A stretch of 64,000 bases of DNA. It comes from Pyrus communis (taxonomy: Eukaryota; Streptophyta; Magnoliopsida; Rosales; Rosaceae). The translations under genes were made by a program, and so were the position numbers. The notes below the pieces were generated by a model, which was not told the origin of the DNA, ran no database searches, and was given only the letters and a program-made list of their open reading frames with translations. The stretch lies in the NCBI RefSeq assembly GCF_963583255.1, contig NC_084813.1:1179001-1243000 (forward strand), given 5' to 3'. This document shows positions 23,319 to 35,102 of the stretch, in pieces; position 1 is the stretch's first letter, and each line of letters begins with the position of its first letter.

Positions 23319-24299
23319 TTACGGGATAGCGAGGTTCTGAAGTAGGGGTGCACCCTTCTACTTTTTGTGAACATGACTTCTTTTTGGCACTAAATTAATT
23401 TAACAAATTCAACACAAAAAAAAAAAAAAAAAAATATTTACTTACTAGGGTTCCAATATTTCAAACTCACCAAATCAACAACCTGAAATTTCAATGTGAC
23501 TTTGAGGGAAGAAAGTGTAAAGTCGATTTGTAGAAAGCATGTATGCCGTCAATTTGGAGGAAGCAAGTAGGCCGTCGTTCCTCAACCCAAATCGCGAACA
23601 AATTTCAGTGCAGCTTTTGTGTCGCCATCGTCGATTTCGAAGACATGGTACGACTAACTGTGTGGGGAACTTTGACTGAATTTCAAACAAGTTACGCTGT
23701 GCGAAACTCGAAGGAAAATTTTTGAATTTGCTCGCGGGAAAGTTTGGGTTGAGTTCACTTGGGCATTAAGTAACGGGTCATTTATGACCTGGTTTCATCC
23801 TAAGTTCGTTTTGGCTGATTTATTGTCAGCCGTTCAGCTAAAATCCAACGGTTTACGTTGGTCCGCAAACCCAAGTCCTTTTCATTTAGTGAGTTTTGGG
23901 GTATACTGGGCTCACTATCGTTGTGTACTGATCCAGGCCCACCAATGGAACCCTTCTTTTCCTTTTTGCATTTTGATTACCATTGGGCCTTGTGGAGGTT
24001 TTTGTATTGAAGATTGGCGATACCTTTGCATTGTGGTCGATCTTGTAATTCAGCCATTGATTTCTGAAGTATCCTATCAAGGACTATCCAAACCGGTTTA
24101 CTCATCTAACAAACGTTGATTTTTTTTAGTAAAGCGAGGAGGTTAGATGGTTAGTTGTTATGGGGAAGGATCCGATGAGGATCATACTTGCCCTAAGATG
24201 CATATGCATAATTGTTTTACACGTTACATTTAAACAAGTAGATGTAGGGACTAGTAAAACAAAAAGAAACAAATAGATGCTGGTAGTTTTTTATTTTAT
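23319..24299. other. Intergenic, no convincing gene
   Basis: A second poly-A run lies at 23415-23433. Frames at 23543-23725 and 23784-24119 on the plus strand have no recognised domain and no convincing splice context, so they are not called. Confidence 0.4.
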
Positions 24300-24478
24300 T
24301 TTATTTTTAAAAGGGGACCACTTGGTAGCGAAGCTACGACAGTTTACCGTTCTGGGGCCTAGAAAGACTCACAAAAGTATTTCAACTTCTCTCTGATCAC
24401 CATCGTGTAATTCACCAGTGACAGTAATCGAACCTAGAATTCGTCCCAACCACTGAGTCACCTGTCGTGGTTGATATA
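24300..24478 (-). mobile_element. tRNA-derived SINE (minus orientation)
   Basis: Read on the minus strand it has an A-box-like GTGACTCAGTGGTTGG, a B-box-like AGGTTCGATTACTG about 30 bp later, and an A-rich tail with AAAATAAAATAAAAT at 24280-24305. These are the parts of a tRNA-type SINE with an internal RNA polymerase III promoter. No flanking duplication was confirmed. Confidence 0.7.
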
Positions 24479-25351
24479 TGGAGTGTTTTAAATAGACGGA
24501 CAAAATAGTGTACTACTAATAACAAACAACATAACTTTATATTTGGCTTACGTTATAAGATTCTTAAGTAAAACAATTTACAAAACAAAATTTAATAAAC
24601 AAAACTCCCATGCGATACTCACTTTCTGAAATGAAGGCATATTCCATGCTCATGTAGAACAGATGATTAAAATGATCGAATATAGATGCAAAGGTGCAAA
24701 ATGGACAACAAGGTCCAAATATTTGCATATTTAGGCTCTAGTATCCGATTTGGGCTCATAATCACCCACGTGGAGAGAATGATAAGGTAAATCATGACTC
24801 AACGTTAGCAAAGTTTTGATGTATGGGAATTTTTGGCCGAATTCCTTCGTTTACTATCCTAAAACCGGGTATTAAGATATACGGACTCTTTTAGTATTTG
24901 TTATTTGTTTAATTCGTTGGTAGTATTCCTTGAAAGGCTAGGGTTAAAGGGCACCATAATCTTTCTCTTGGGTGATAGGGTTGTAATCTTTCATATTATC
25001 ATTCAATAATAAACTTGAGACTTCTAATATCATGATGGGTTCCAGGTTTTTATTTTTTTATTTTTTATTTATTTTTTATATATTTTTTTATGGGTTCCAG
25101 TTTGCAAGTGTATTCTAATTTAAGGTATTTCAATCGGTTTTGATGTTCAGTATATCACGTTACGGCGTAGGCTAAAACAAACCCGTTTCTAAAAGAATAA
25201 AATGCGTTACTCACATAGTATTCTCAAAGAACTATAAAAGAATGGAATAATTTAGTAGCTTTTACTTTTATATCTAAATATAGTAAGACAACTTTAATTT
25301 GATTTTAGAAAGATAGGTTAGAAAATTGAGTATATCCATCCACCCACCTGC

Positions 25352-25353
<2 letters not shown>
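24479..25353. other. Intergenic, no gene seen
   Basis: AT-rich, with a TTTTTATTTTTTATTT-type low-complexity stretch near 25050-25090. Nothing codes recognisably. Confidence 0.4.
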
Positions 25354-25394
<41 letters not shown>

Positions 25395-25397
25395 TTA
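25354..25397. repeat. (TTA)n microsatellite, probable SINE tail
   Basis: About 14 TTA units. It sits directly at the 3' side (minus reading) of the SINE-like unit 25398-25560, so it reads as a (TAA)n tail. Confidence 0.9.
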
Positions 25398-25560
25398 TAA
25401 AAAAAGTTTAGGGTGGAGGGATAGTGTACATCACAAAGCCTCTTTGAGAATTTACAGATAAGGTCTTAACTCATTTTGTGGTTTTATTTTTAAATCGTCC
25501 ATCACAAAGTATTGCCGACAACGAGACTCGAACCTACTGCCTTCTTTTAGTTCTGTTTCT
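25398..25560 (-). mobile_element. SINE-like element with (TAA)n tail (minus orientation)
   Basis: On the minus strand GTAGGTTCGAGTCTCG is a good polymerase III B box. The body then runs 130 bp to CCACCCTAAAC and a (TAA)n tail. The A box is not clear, so it may be 5' truncated. A different family from 24300-24478 by body sequence. Confidence 0.6.
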
Positions 25561-26040
25561 GGTTCTAAATTAGAGAGATTGGAAGTACAAAACCAGCAAA
25601 CCCTTCTTTAGCTTTATATATATCTAACAAATCAAAAGGGCACACAGCGTGTATAAACAAAGGTGATGTGTTTAAAAGTAACTGATACAGGTCGAGCACC
25701 GACAAATATAATTGATAATCTCTGAGACTAGGGAAAATCCAAATACAATGCAGAAGGTTTATGTGTCTGAATATTACTGATCTAACGGTATATTATATGA
25801 AAGAAAATGATACATGCATGATGCATGGGTACCCTCCATAACATTTTGTCTGTCCCCCTCTCACATTCCAATTATATTTTCTTTAAATTTATTTTTATTT
25901 GTAATCATGCTTTCTAATAATCTAAAGCCTCAAAATCGCACACCTTGACACAAGTCCAGAACAATGTAGAAGCATAATATATAAAATATATATATATTTA
26001 TATATATCTGTGTGTGTGTGTTTTAGTGTTGCAGAAGATA

Positions 26041-26075
<35 letters not shown>

Positions 26076-28203
26076 ACTGGATGGGGCACTATCAGCATGA
26101 AGAGAATCAAACGAAAACCCTTTTGTGCAGTTCATCATCATTACGAGAGAAAGTGGAAACTAAAAAAAAAAATACAGAAACCCTAAATATTTGTTTGTGC
26201 GGTTTCAGGAATGCCTTGTAATGTTTTGCCTCCCTCTTGTTCTCTGATGTGGTGGCAGTTGGCAACCAGAGAGATTAACATAAAAATACTCAAATGACCA
26301 AATCAAATGTAGTCGAGTGAGCATATATTTTGGACCCAGTAACCAAAAACAAAGTCGACATCACCATAAACCGTGTACAGGGAAGCATGCAGTAGCTAAG
26401 CAATGTGGACCTTAACAACGAAAGGCTAGTCTCTATCCAAGGTGGTGTGGTGTAGAAATCCAGAAAGGTCATCATTTTAATATCCAACAAACAGGAAAAC
26501 GATGTGCGTAGGCAATATATTCAATGTTTCATTTAAAATTCTTTGTTTCAACTTAAATGAAAATGTTCTCATACCATATTGTACAGTTGTTAGAATGTGA
26601 ATTTGGATCATATCAATTAAATCATTTTGCCGGAATGTATATATCATATATGCATCATTCTCCAAACCTAAATCTGGCAAGTGAGGCTATATTTGGGTGA
26701 GGGATTTCCAAGTCTTAAGGAATTGAGGTCAAGTTAGTAAAGAACTAATCACAAAATGGATAAATATGAGTATTACAAGGGCATCTGAGATGAATTTGCA
26801 AATTTGTACTGGGAAGGAGTATTATTTATCTGTTCCATTAGAATCACAAAGTCAATCTCGCTCCAACATTGCTATCATGAGAAGTGATTCAGGTGAATTT
26901 ATTAATAAAAAAACAAGAAAAATATAATATGTTAAAGGGGACACATGAACCCAAACTCTGACCAATGGAAGAACCCATGAAAAAAGAAACCAAAATCACT
27001 TCTAGCAAAACTTATAACAAGTAAGTTGAGTCATTTATAAATGTCTTTGTAATGTTCATCCTTCATATTTAAATGATTGTGATACATCCCTTACTATAAC
27101 TTAACTCGATTCCTCGAGACTTGGAAATCACTCACAAGAAAGAACAATCTAGTAAAAGAACAATATCCTAAAATCAAATATTCAAACCTAAAACATGGGT
27201 TGGCACTGCATCATCTTAGTGGTGGGTAGGTTAAATCATATGTTGTGTAAAAGTAGGAGTAACATATAGAGCACTTTAGGCCTTTTCCATTAGGATGTCA
27301 AAAGCATTGCGGAATTCTGGACTGCCACATGCCACCACACCTTTGGTAATCTTGATACAAATTTGGCAAGAACTATTGTCGATTGAGAACATTGGAACAT
27401 TGATTAATCATGGTTCATAAGATTAACGAAAAGACTACCTCCTCTTTTTCTAAAGATTGAAGATCGATCGGAGGGACCAAAAATCCACTAAGATCAGAGA
27501 CAGCAATGATACCAGTTCTGTCCATGAACAACCGGCCTATGATTCTGTGACCGCCCCATTGAGAAAAAATATGCCTGCGAAACATGTAATTTCTAGTTTG
27601 GTCCTTGAATTGAATGCCACATTGCCCCCTTAAAAAATGTTTGAAAAAAATACTGAAACGGCTAGGACTCACAAAATTAATCATTTTCTCATCCCTTTTC
27701 CTGAAGAAAAAGAAATAATAACATATATGGCAAATTCTTCATCTTTTCTGCCTCTTCAATCTCCAATAAAAAACCCTATCTGCTACCCTCCCTCTCTCTG
27801 TCTATATGTTGCATACCAATCCATTCACTCTTCCACTACCTATTTTCTCATTCATTTTTTTCTCTGAACCTATATTATGTATATCCTTACGCGGTGGCAA
27901 TCATTGCTTAAAGGGGACATGCACCCAACTTTTTACGTGTGCAATTTTATAGTATGCACTTTATACGTTTAGCTTGTGTATTTTTTTTTTCAATACTTTT
28001 TTCTTTCGATTTCTTTACTTTTGTCTTTCTTTTTTAGGGAAGAGGAATGGGAGAACTGGAAGTGAAAAGAAAAAGTAAAAAATGTATAATTTAAGCTATA
28101 GGAATTTAGGCTATATCTAACCGAAAAGGGATTAAAGGGTCATGTTTAGCCTTATAGCTCTGCAAGAGATTTTTTTTAATGAACAATGCCAGATCATATT
28201 TTA
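25561..28203. other. Intergenic, no gene seen
   Basis: Holds a TA/GT microsatellite (25980-26022), a run of about 30 T (26043-26072) that may be a retroposon tail read in reverse, and pyrimidine-rich DNA near 27730-27870. Frames of 60-90 codons on both strands lack domains. Confidence 0.45.
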
Positions 28204-28797
28204 TATCATCTCCAACAGAGGGGAACAAAGGGTCATAGGCCAAAATATAGCCTGTTTGACAAAAAATCCATCTCCAACCGAAGGAGGCTATTTTTCAGTC
28301 CCCTCAATAATTTATTATATTAATTGAATTAATATGGTTAATTGAATTAAACTAACATATTAAAATAAGATTTTCGGAAATATTTTAAGTGCCACTTGTC
28401 GCTAAATGAATAAGTCTCCGGATTTCTTATCTTTATATAATGAAAAGAATGTGAAAATTTGAAATAAAATGAGGTAAGATAGTATGGAATGGTGAAAAGG
28501 ATGTGAGAAATGGTGTAGAAATGGCTTAGTTATTTATTGGAAGAAAAAAAAATTAGAATTTTATTTTTTTAAGTTTCGTCTAAAAAAAATTCAAATCCAA
28601 CAGTAACCTGATGTCAGCTAGCATGGGTTTGGGCTAGTGCAAACAGGATGGCTCCTATTGGCCAGCTAGCTGGCCTTGTGGATGAATTATGACCCGATGG
28701 GGGGCCCACAAGCCCTTTGGCCTAGCCCTTGATTAGAGATGGTTTTGTGTCAAAACGGGCTATATTTTGGCCTATGACTCTTTGATTGGGGATGGCC
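28204..28797. mobile_element. PIF/Harbinger-type MITE (594 bp)
   Basis: Left end TATCATCTCCAAC and the inverse of the right end (GGGGATGGCC). TTA flanks both sides (28201-28203 and 28798-28800), the 3-bp duplication expected of PIF/Harbinger. The inverted arms extend about 90 bp (AGGCCAAAATATAGCC / GGCTATATTTTGGCCT). Related to 41592-42137. Confidence 0.75.
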
Positions 28798-29137
28798 TTA
28801 TTGATTCACGGGAATGCTATCAATATTCTCACATACCTTCTTTTTTCAACATAAAGGGTAAAATGAATAGTACTAGAATTGATTTTTTAGTGTAAAAATG
28901 TGGTTTTTCGTTAAAGTGAACAGTAACGGGAGCTTTTCGTTAAAGTTCCCTTAAATCAATTTCTGTTTGGGTAGGAATCCTACACTATTTACAATTGCAT
29001 ACTACATTCTTATAATACATGCAATAACTACGGAGAAGATTCCGAACTAATTAACTCTAATTTAACATGTATAATCATACACATCTATATTAAAAATGAT
29101 AAACATAGTAATATTCATAAAAATATATCAAATATTA
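28798..29137. other. Intergenic, no gene seen
   Basis: AT-rich; the GTGAACAGTAACGGGAGC block (about 28915) looks like the end of another small transposon, but its partner was not found. Confidence 0.35.
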
Positions 29138-29637
29138 GAGGAAATTGTTGCAATGGTCCCTCAACTTTAATCTAATTGGAGTAATGATCTTTCCACTAAA
29201 AATTAATAACCATTGGTCCCTTAACTCATGAAAATATGCAATTATGGTCATTTTCGTTAACTCTGTTAGAACTTCTGTTAATGAGTGATGTGTCCCACAC
29301 ATGAGGCTGAATGAAGGAGCACATATGGGAAACCAAATGCAATGGTCCCTCAACTTTAATCTAATTGGAGAAATGGTCCCTCAACTTTAATCCAATTGAA
29401 AAAATGGTCCCTCAACTTAACTTAATTGGAGCAATGGTCCCTCAATTTTAACTTAATTGTTGCAATGGTCCTTTCAACATGACTCATTTTGATGGATGTT
29501 TTGACAGAGTTGACGAAAATGACTATAGATGCATGTTTTGATGATTTAAGAGATTAATGATTACATACTTTTAGTTGAGCGACTGTTACCCCCCCATTGG
29601 GTTAAAGTTGAGGGATAATTGCTACAATTTTCTCCGA
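29138..29637. mobile_element. Foldback element with internal tandem repeats (about 500 bp)
   Basis: The left end GGAAATTGTTGCAATGGTCC mirrors the right end (inverse of GGGATAATTGCTACAATTTTC). Inner blocks TGGTCATTTTCGTTAACTC and GAGTTGACGAAAATGACT also pair. Near the right arm the 30-bp unit AATGGTCCCTCAACTTTAAT(C)... is repeated about five times (29338-29475). Non-coding. Confidence 0.7.
29338..29475. repeat. About five tandem copies of a 30-bp unit
   Basis: Each unit carries AATGGTCCCTCAA followed by TTTAA and CTAATTGGA variants. The unit is derived from the terminal repeat of the surrounding foldback element. Confidence 0.85.
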
Positions 29638-32604
29638 ATATTATGAATAAACAACAAATTGCATAGATGAAAAAGTTCGAGAGTATTCAAAACCTTGTAT
29701 ATATATGAATTTCAAAAAATTCCAAGATTATTCTGATTCCGGATAATTCAAAATTTTTAAATTTATATTGTATTCTGATTCGATCCAAAGTTTTTTGAAT
29801 GAAAATTAGACTTTGTTTCGAATATCATCCTTTAGAAACTCACCCCTAATTCAACGAATGTAGAGTTACTCAATATAAATTACGAACCATCTTATTTGTC
29901 CATAATTGTAACATCAGCTAACGAGAAATACCTGATTAGAAAAAACTGAAGTAAAACTACAGGATCAAAGTGAAGAATGCCTAAACTAAACAATAACATT
30001 CTTAATTTTTCTTGAAAACAAAATCAATCTTCTGTTAATTAAACTTGTACGAGTGAACTATTTTACAAGAAAAGTGCAATATGTTTTTATCATAGGTCAA
30101 AATGTTGTGTATAGCAGGTAGTGCTGATCAAGCCACGAGAACATTTATTATATTAATATTCAATGAAAACCTAGAAAGAGACTATAAGAAAAAATGTGAA
30201 GTACTTGGAGTAAAAGGAAAACTTGGCACAAAACTGTGTGCAGTGACATTTTAGAATTTAAACATCTGACTCCACTTAATTGGATAAGACTTTGTTATTG
30301 TTGTAATCTTCACGGAATATGAAACTTCACCATAAGAGCACACTCCTATACTGTGCAATTCTTTGTGCTTGCCACTGTTGAAAGAAAGAAACAATAAAAC
30401 AAGTTGAAAACAAAGTGATGAGGCCATTGCATTTGCATACTGATTATTTTCGGGGTTTATCGACTTTTTATGCACGGGTAATGAAGTAAAATCAAGATTA
30501 CTATTACGTATTATCATGGATGGCAATATGAAATTACCAAATCATCTTGAAAGATGAAAATGTAATATCAAGCTTGTTTAGACGTCTAAGTTGAAGCACA
30601 TACATATTAAGGAAAATGATTCACACATTCTTCTTTAACTTTCATACACGGCTTTAATGTTGATTATTATTTTTGTTTGACTTATTAATTAAAGTTCGTA
30701 AAATAAAAAGAGATACGTAAAGAACAAAAATACCGTGTAAAAACCAACTCATCATTTGAAGTGATAGAACAAAACATCAATTGATTTGATGCTCGAATTC
30801 AATGAATTTTTTGTCCTGCACACATTTTTCTTTATTTCTGGTATTCGCGAAAGTCGCCACATCTGATCATATTCATGGTATCCTCATACCAAATCAACGA
30901 TTTGGAATCCGATTGATTGTGATGTGATTTGGTGAGAAGTGAAAAGTGAAGTGAGAGGGAGCACATATTCCGCTCCCCGTGTGACCTTAACCTCTAGTAT
31001 TACGTGGACTGGAATTTTGACTTCAGCTGATCGTCACAGTGAGGCGTGGAATAGGTCATCCTTTGTCTGGCACTGGCACCATCTAATCTCAAGTATTTTC
31101 GTGCCGCGTCCTGTTGTCCACGCATTTGTCAGCGAGTGGAGAAAAAAGAAGGACAACCGCGTTTTGACCCTTTTTTTCACAAAGTCAGAGCCACAATGAG
31201 AGAGCACGGCGGTAGCCCCACGCGCAAGAACATTCTACTTGAGAGTTGGGGGAAAGAGAAAAAGCGACTTGTGGCGATCTGGGTCGCACTCCAAATTTGG
31301 AATGCTCTGTTACTGACTCACTGCTGATCCTGAACCGCACAAAAAAAAAAAAAAGGACGTCATACATTCGTCATTGTGGTGTCATAATTCGAACCATGAT
31401 CTTTGCATTCATTTTACATTTTGTAATTTACATTAAACCCTTTAGCTTTGACCAACTCTAATCCCTTAAATTAATCCAATCATTTTTTAATGATTGGACT
31501 TACAATAAATTTTGGGTTAAAACCTAAAATTTGGACAAATTTAACTCAGAATTTATGTCAGAGTTAAAAGCTGGCCCACCAAAATTTAAGTTTTCAACTA
31601 ATAAAACTATTCTTTAATGATTGGGTCTAAAATAAGTTTTAGATTAAAACCTAAAATGCAGATAATTTTAAAATTTTAAATACATTAAATCCAATGGCTG
31701 AGATCAAATCGAATGGTAAAAAAAAAGATCTAAAGACCCAAAATGAAATTCAAAGACTAAAACAAAAAGATTTTAAATCAAAATTCACTCCAAAACTCTC
31801 GAAATCTAAATATTTTTAGGTTCAAATGCTAATAAAAATAAATTATGATAATCTACATAATTATGAAAAAAAGTTATAGAAAAAAAATAGCCTAAAAAAT
31901 ACCATTGTTAATTTGACACGGACCACAGTAGTTTAAAAAAGAAATCTATATTCACCATGACAATCTACTAGTTGTTCAGTCTTCTATATAATTAGGATAG
32001 TTTTCCAAAACTCAAAAACAACTAAAAGAAAAACTACACCTTTATTTGTAATCAAAATATTGTCACTTGCTACAAAAAAAGAATTCAAACTTAAGTGCAG
32101 AAGATAGAACATAATGCCTTAGTTAACTTGGCCAAACCGAAGACTGCACATGACAGTGTTAATAATATTACACAACATGATGGTGTTAGTGACGCAATCG
32201 TGGTATGAATTGGTAATTCATGGAAAATTAGCGTATGCAGTCCAAAAAGAAAAGAAAAAGGCGGCCTCCGAGTTGGAATTGTGAATGTGAACGAAAATTA
32301 GGGAATCTAGAAGTGATGGTGACTGAGAGTGTTGATATAATGCGCATGATATGTCCACTCCACTACAATATATCCATTTCATAGGACCATTTCAGACTTT
32401 GATCATCACAAACTAAACATTTCAGACTCTACAGGTGTAACATAATTATTATACAAGAGTTTTTAGCCCTATAAAACTTTACTGTTGGCCATTGAGAGGA
32501 TATGTCTATCTAGCCGGGTACGTGAGATTGATTCTTATTTGTGATGAGTTCGATACATAGTTTTTTTTTTACTTTGTTTTAGTTTTATAAGTTTTGCCTG
32601 TTAC
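29638..32604. other. Intergenic, no gene seen
   Basis: About 3 kb of AT-rich DNA. The least AT-rich part is 30900-31330, where frames of 60-90 codons occur on both strands without recognised domains. Confidence 0.4.
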
Positions 32605-32752
32605 TATTAGAGAGATTTTTTAGTTTGTCGAGAACACGGCATGATACATTAAGTGTCATAATATAATTAGTTGCAAACTTGGAAAAAATAACACTTGGTA
32701 TAATTAATGAGTTTTGTTCCCGACAAACTGAAAAATTTCTCTCTGTTGGCAT
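32605..32752. mobile_element. Small inverted-repeat element
   Basis: TTAGAGAGATTTTTTAGTTTGTCG on the left pairs with CGACAAACTGAAAAATTTCTCTC on the right, around a loop containing a second pair (AAGTGTCATAAT... / ...ATAACACTT). About 150 bp, non-coding, MITE-like. Confidence 0.6.
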
Positions 32753-34334
32753 TGAGGGGACTATGTAAATTATACTATGCAACCAATGGATTAAAACCTT
32801 AAGATCTCTTAACTGAGTGGCTAATACTTGTGATAGGACTTAGGCTATTTCCAATATAAAAGGGAAAACTTAAAAGTTATAAGGTTGTATTTGATTCTAA
32901 ATGTAGTGATGTGAGCGATACGTAAATGGATCGAGCAATCTCTTTCTTTATCCAAGAAAAGGTATTTTTAGTTTGCATTCTCCAATCATTGATCCCGAAA
33001 ATTTCTACAATAATGTTAGGTAGGTCGCTAGTATAGTTCTCTATCTATAATTTTGCTATTTACTTAAATATTAAATATAAATAATTTTACTGGAATATTG
33101 GAGGAATCCCTTGGATGGGTAGTAAGAACAATTTTGAATGTTTTGCTTATGTGTACAAAGTAACAAATATTATAATTGGATCGTTCGCTCTAAAAATAAG
33201 AACAGCCCTGACTTTCAAAGCTCCTTTTTTACCATTACACCATCTCCATTGCATACAAAGTCAAATTTGGCTTAAATCAAATTTCAACTCTTGTTTATTA
33301 GGGGATTAAGTCAAATTTAGAGTTAAATATAACTCTTGTATATTCTAAAGGTGGTGGTGTCACTTTTAACGAGTTATATTCAAAATTAAATATGACTTTA
33401 TATATAGCACAAAAGTTATATATATATAGCATCCTAACTTTTTAGATACATTGGAGAGGGATCGAGTCACGTTTATATTTAACCATAGCAATTGACTCCA
33501 AATTTTTCGATACATTGGAGATAACCTCAGCAGACACCAACGTCTCTCCCAACATGCAATAGACATAAAGACACATAAAGAGTGTGAATACTGGACTTCA
33601 AGGAGTTCAAAGATTCACTAGAAAATTTATGGTCCGTAAAAGTCTCCAAAAGACGTTGGGAATTTCACACCATATAGGAAGGACACTGAAATTTTTTACG
33701 TTTACACTTTCGTCATTGCTGCATAAAATAGAGTACAAAGAGTTTGTGGGAGCCCTCAGTAAAACTCTCATCGTCTTTGAATGGATCTGACTTATTTTCT
33801 TCTAGGTTGCTTTATTTTTTCACAAAACAATGAGGGTAATTTTAATTTTCCTTTTGGTATTATGATAATTTATGTCATCCTAATTAATTTTTGGATAATG
33901 ATAGAGATATCAAGTTTTTAAATCAAATGACGTGTCACCAATAGAAAATAAGCATGTTAATTAACACTTAATTTTTTAGGTTTCAGGCACTCATTCAAGA
34001 GTGCTAGCCCTCAACATTGTCCAAATACGTATATGGCATACTGTACATGTACGCTCCACTTGGAATTTTTATTATTGTAGTCCACCATTTGTGGTTTAGA
34101 TAGACATTGTGAAATTTACATATACGCACACGCGGCTGCCCATTTTCTGTATAATATTATAAGTTATCATGATCGATGTACAGCGAAGATCAATCAACCA
34201 GCTCAAAATTTAAATTTAAGCAAACGTTTAAATTTTCATAATATAAAGCTTATTTCCAATTCATGCGGATAGACAGCTAGTTAATTTTTGTCACGGTAGA
34301 CAAATTTCTAATAACCATAATGATCATCATTCAG
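32753..34334. other. Intergenic, with an inverted repeat near 33300-33500
   Basis: Blocks around AGTCAAATTTAGAGTTAAATATAACTC and GAGTTATATTCAAAATTAAATATGACTT form an imperfect foldback at about 33308-33395. No gene recognised. Confidence 0.4.
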
Positions 34335-34790
34335 ATTGGGCTGCTGATATCAATACTCGAAGATCTATCACTGGTTATGTATATGGTTTATTTAGGCTGA
34401 AATCCTATATCCTGGCAATCTAAGATACAATCTACAGTCTCTAAAAGCTCTACAGAGATTGAATACAAAGCTCTAACTCGCTATGAAGCTGATATGTTTT
34501 GGATTAGTTCGCCTCTCAAGGATGTTAATCAATACCTATATGCACCACCATGTCTACACTGGTTAATCTTTATGCTCTTGGATTGTACTAAGCTCTGATT
34601 TTATCTTCCACTCTTGGATTAAACATTTAGACACAGACGTCTGAGAGAAAGTTCAAAAAGGAGACCTTGTAGTTTAGTATATTCCCATAGAAGAGCACGT
34701 AGCAAAATCCTTACAAAGGGTCTTCATAATCCTATGTTCCTCAAGCATTGTTGCAATCTCAGCTTTGGAATTCCTAGCTTAGTTTGAGCC
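34335..34790 (+). pseudogene. Copia-type retrotransposon remnant: RNase H C-terminus
   Basis: DWAADINTRRSITGYVYG starts at 34335, matching the Copia RNase H region DWAG...RRSTSGY. Later fragments correspond to STEIEYKAL (34450s), LLKDV (34520s), a VREKVQKGDL-like segment (34650s) and the LTKGLHNPMF-like end (34710s). Stops and frameshifts are frequent, so it is long dead. No LTR was delimited on either side. Confidence 0.8.
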
Positions 34791-34924
34791 AGGGAGTAAT
34801 AACCATAATGACACTTGTCATATTTCATATTGGTTGGGTTAGTTGTAGGGATTGAGTTCGTTATATAGTAGTGTTGTAATTGTTTAGAGTGCAAGTATTC
34901 TATATAAGGCAATTGAAGGCATTG

Positions 34925-35102
34925 AGTTTTTTTTTTTTTTTTTTTTGAACAAATGATATATCTATTCTAAGAGGGTGGGAAGTGAGCTAAGCTTCAGATA
35001 GCCATAATAATGAGTTTCAAATTTGTTTTTGGGGAGAATCGAACCTAAGACCTCTCACTTACAAGTAAAGAAAAATATCACTAAACTATAGTACTAAATG
35101 CA
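34925..35102 (-). mobile_element. tRNA-derived SINE with poly-A tail (minus orientation)
   Basis: On the minus strand an A-box-like TAGTTTAGTGATATT is followed by GTAAGTGAGAGGTC, then the B box GGTTCGATTCT. The body runs to TATATCATTTGTTC and an A tail of about 22 (34927-34948 as T on plus). The same family occurs at 56530-56705 and as a fragment near 38985. Confidence 0.8.

Noticed and set aside
23543..24119. Two plus-strand frames of 60 and 111 codons
   Set aside because: No domain, no matching exons and no promoter context.
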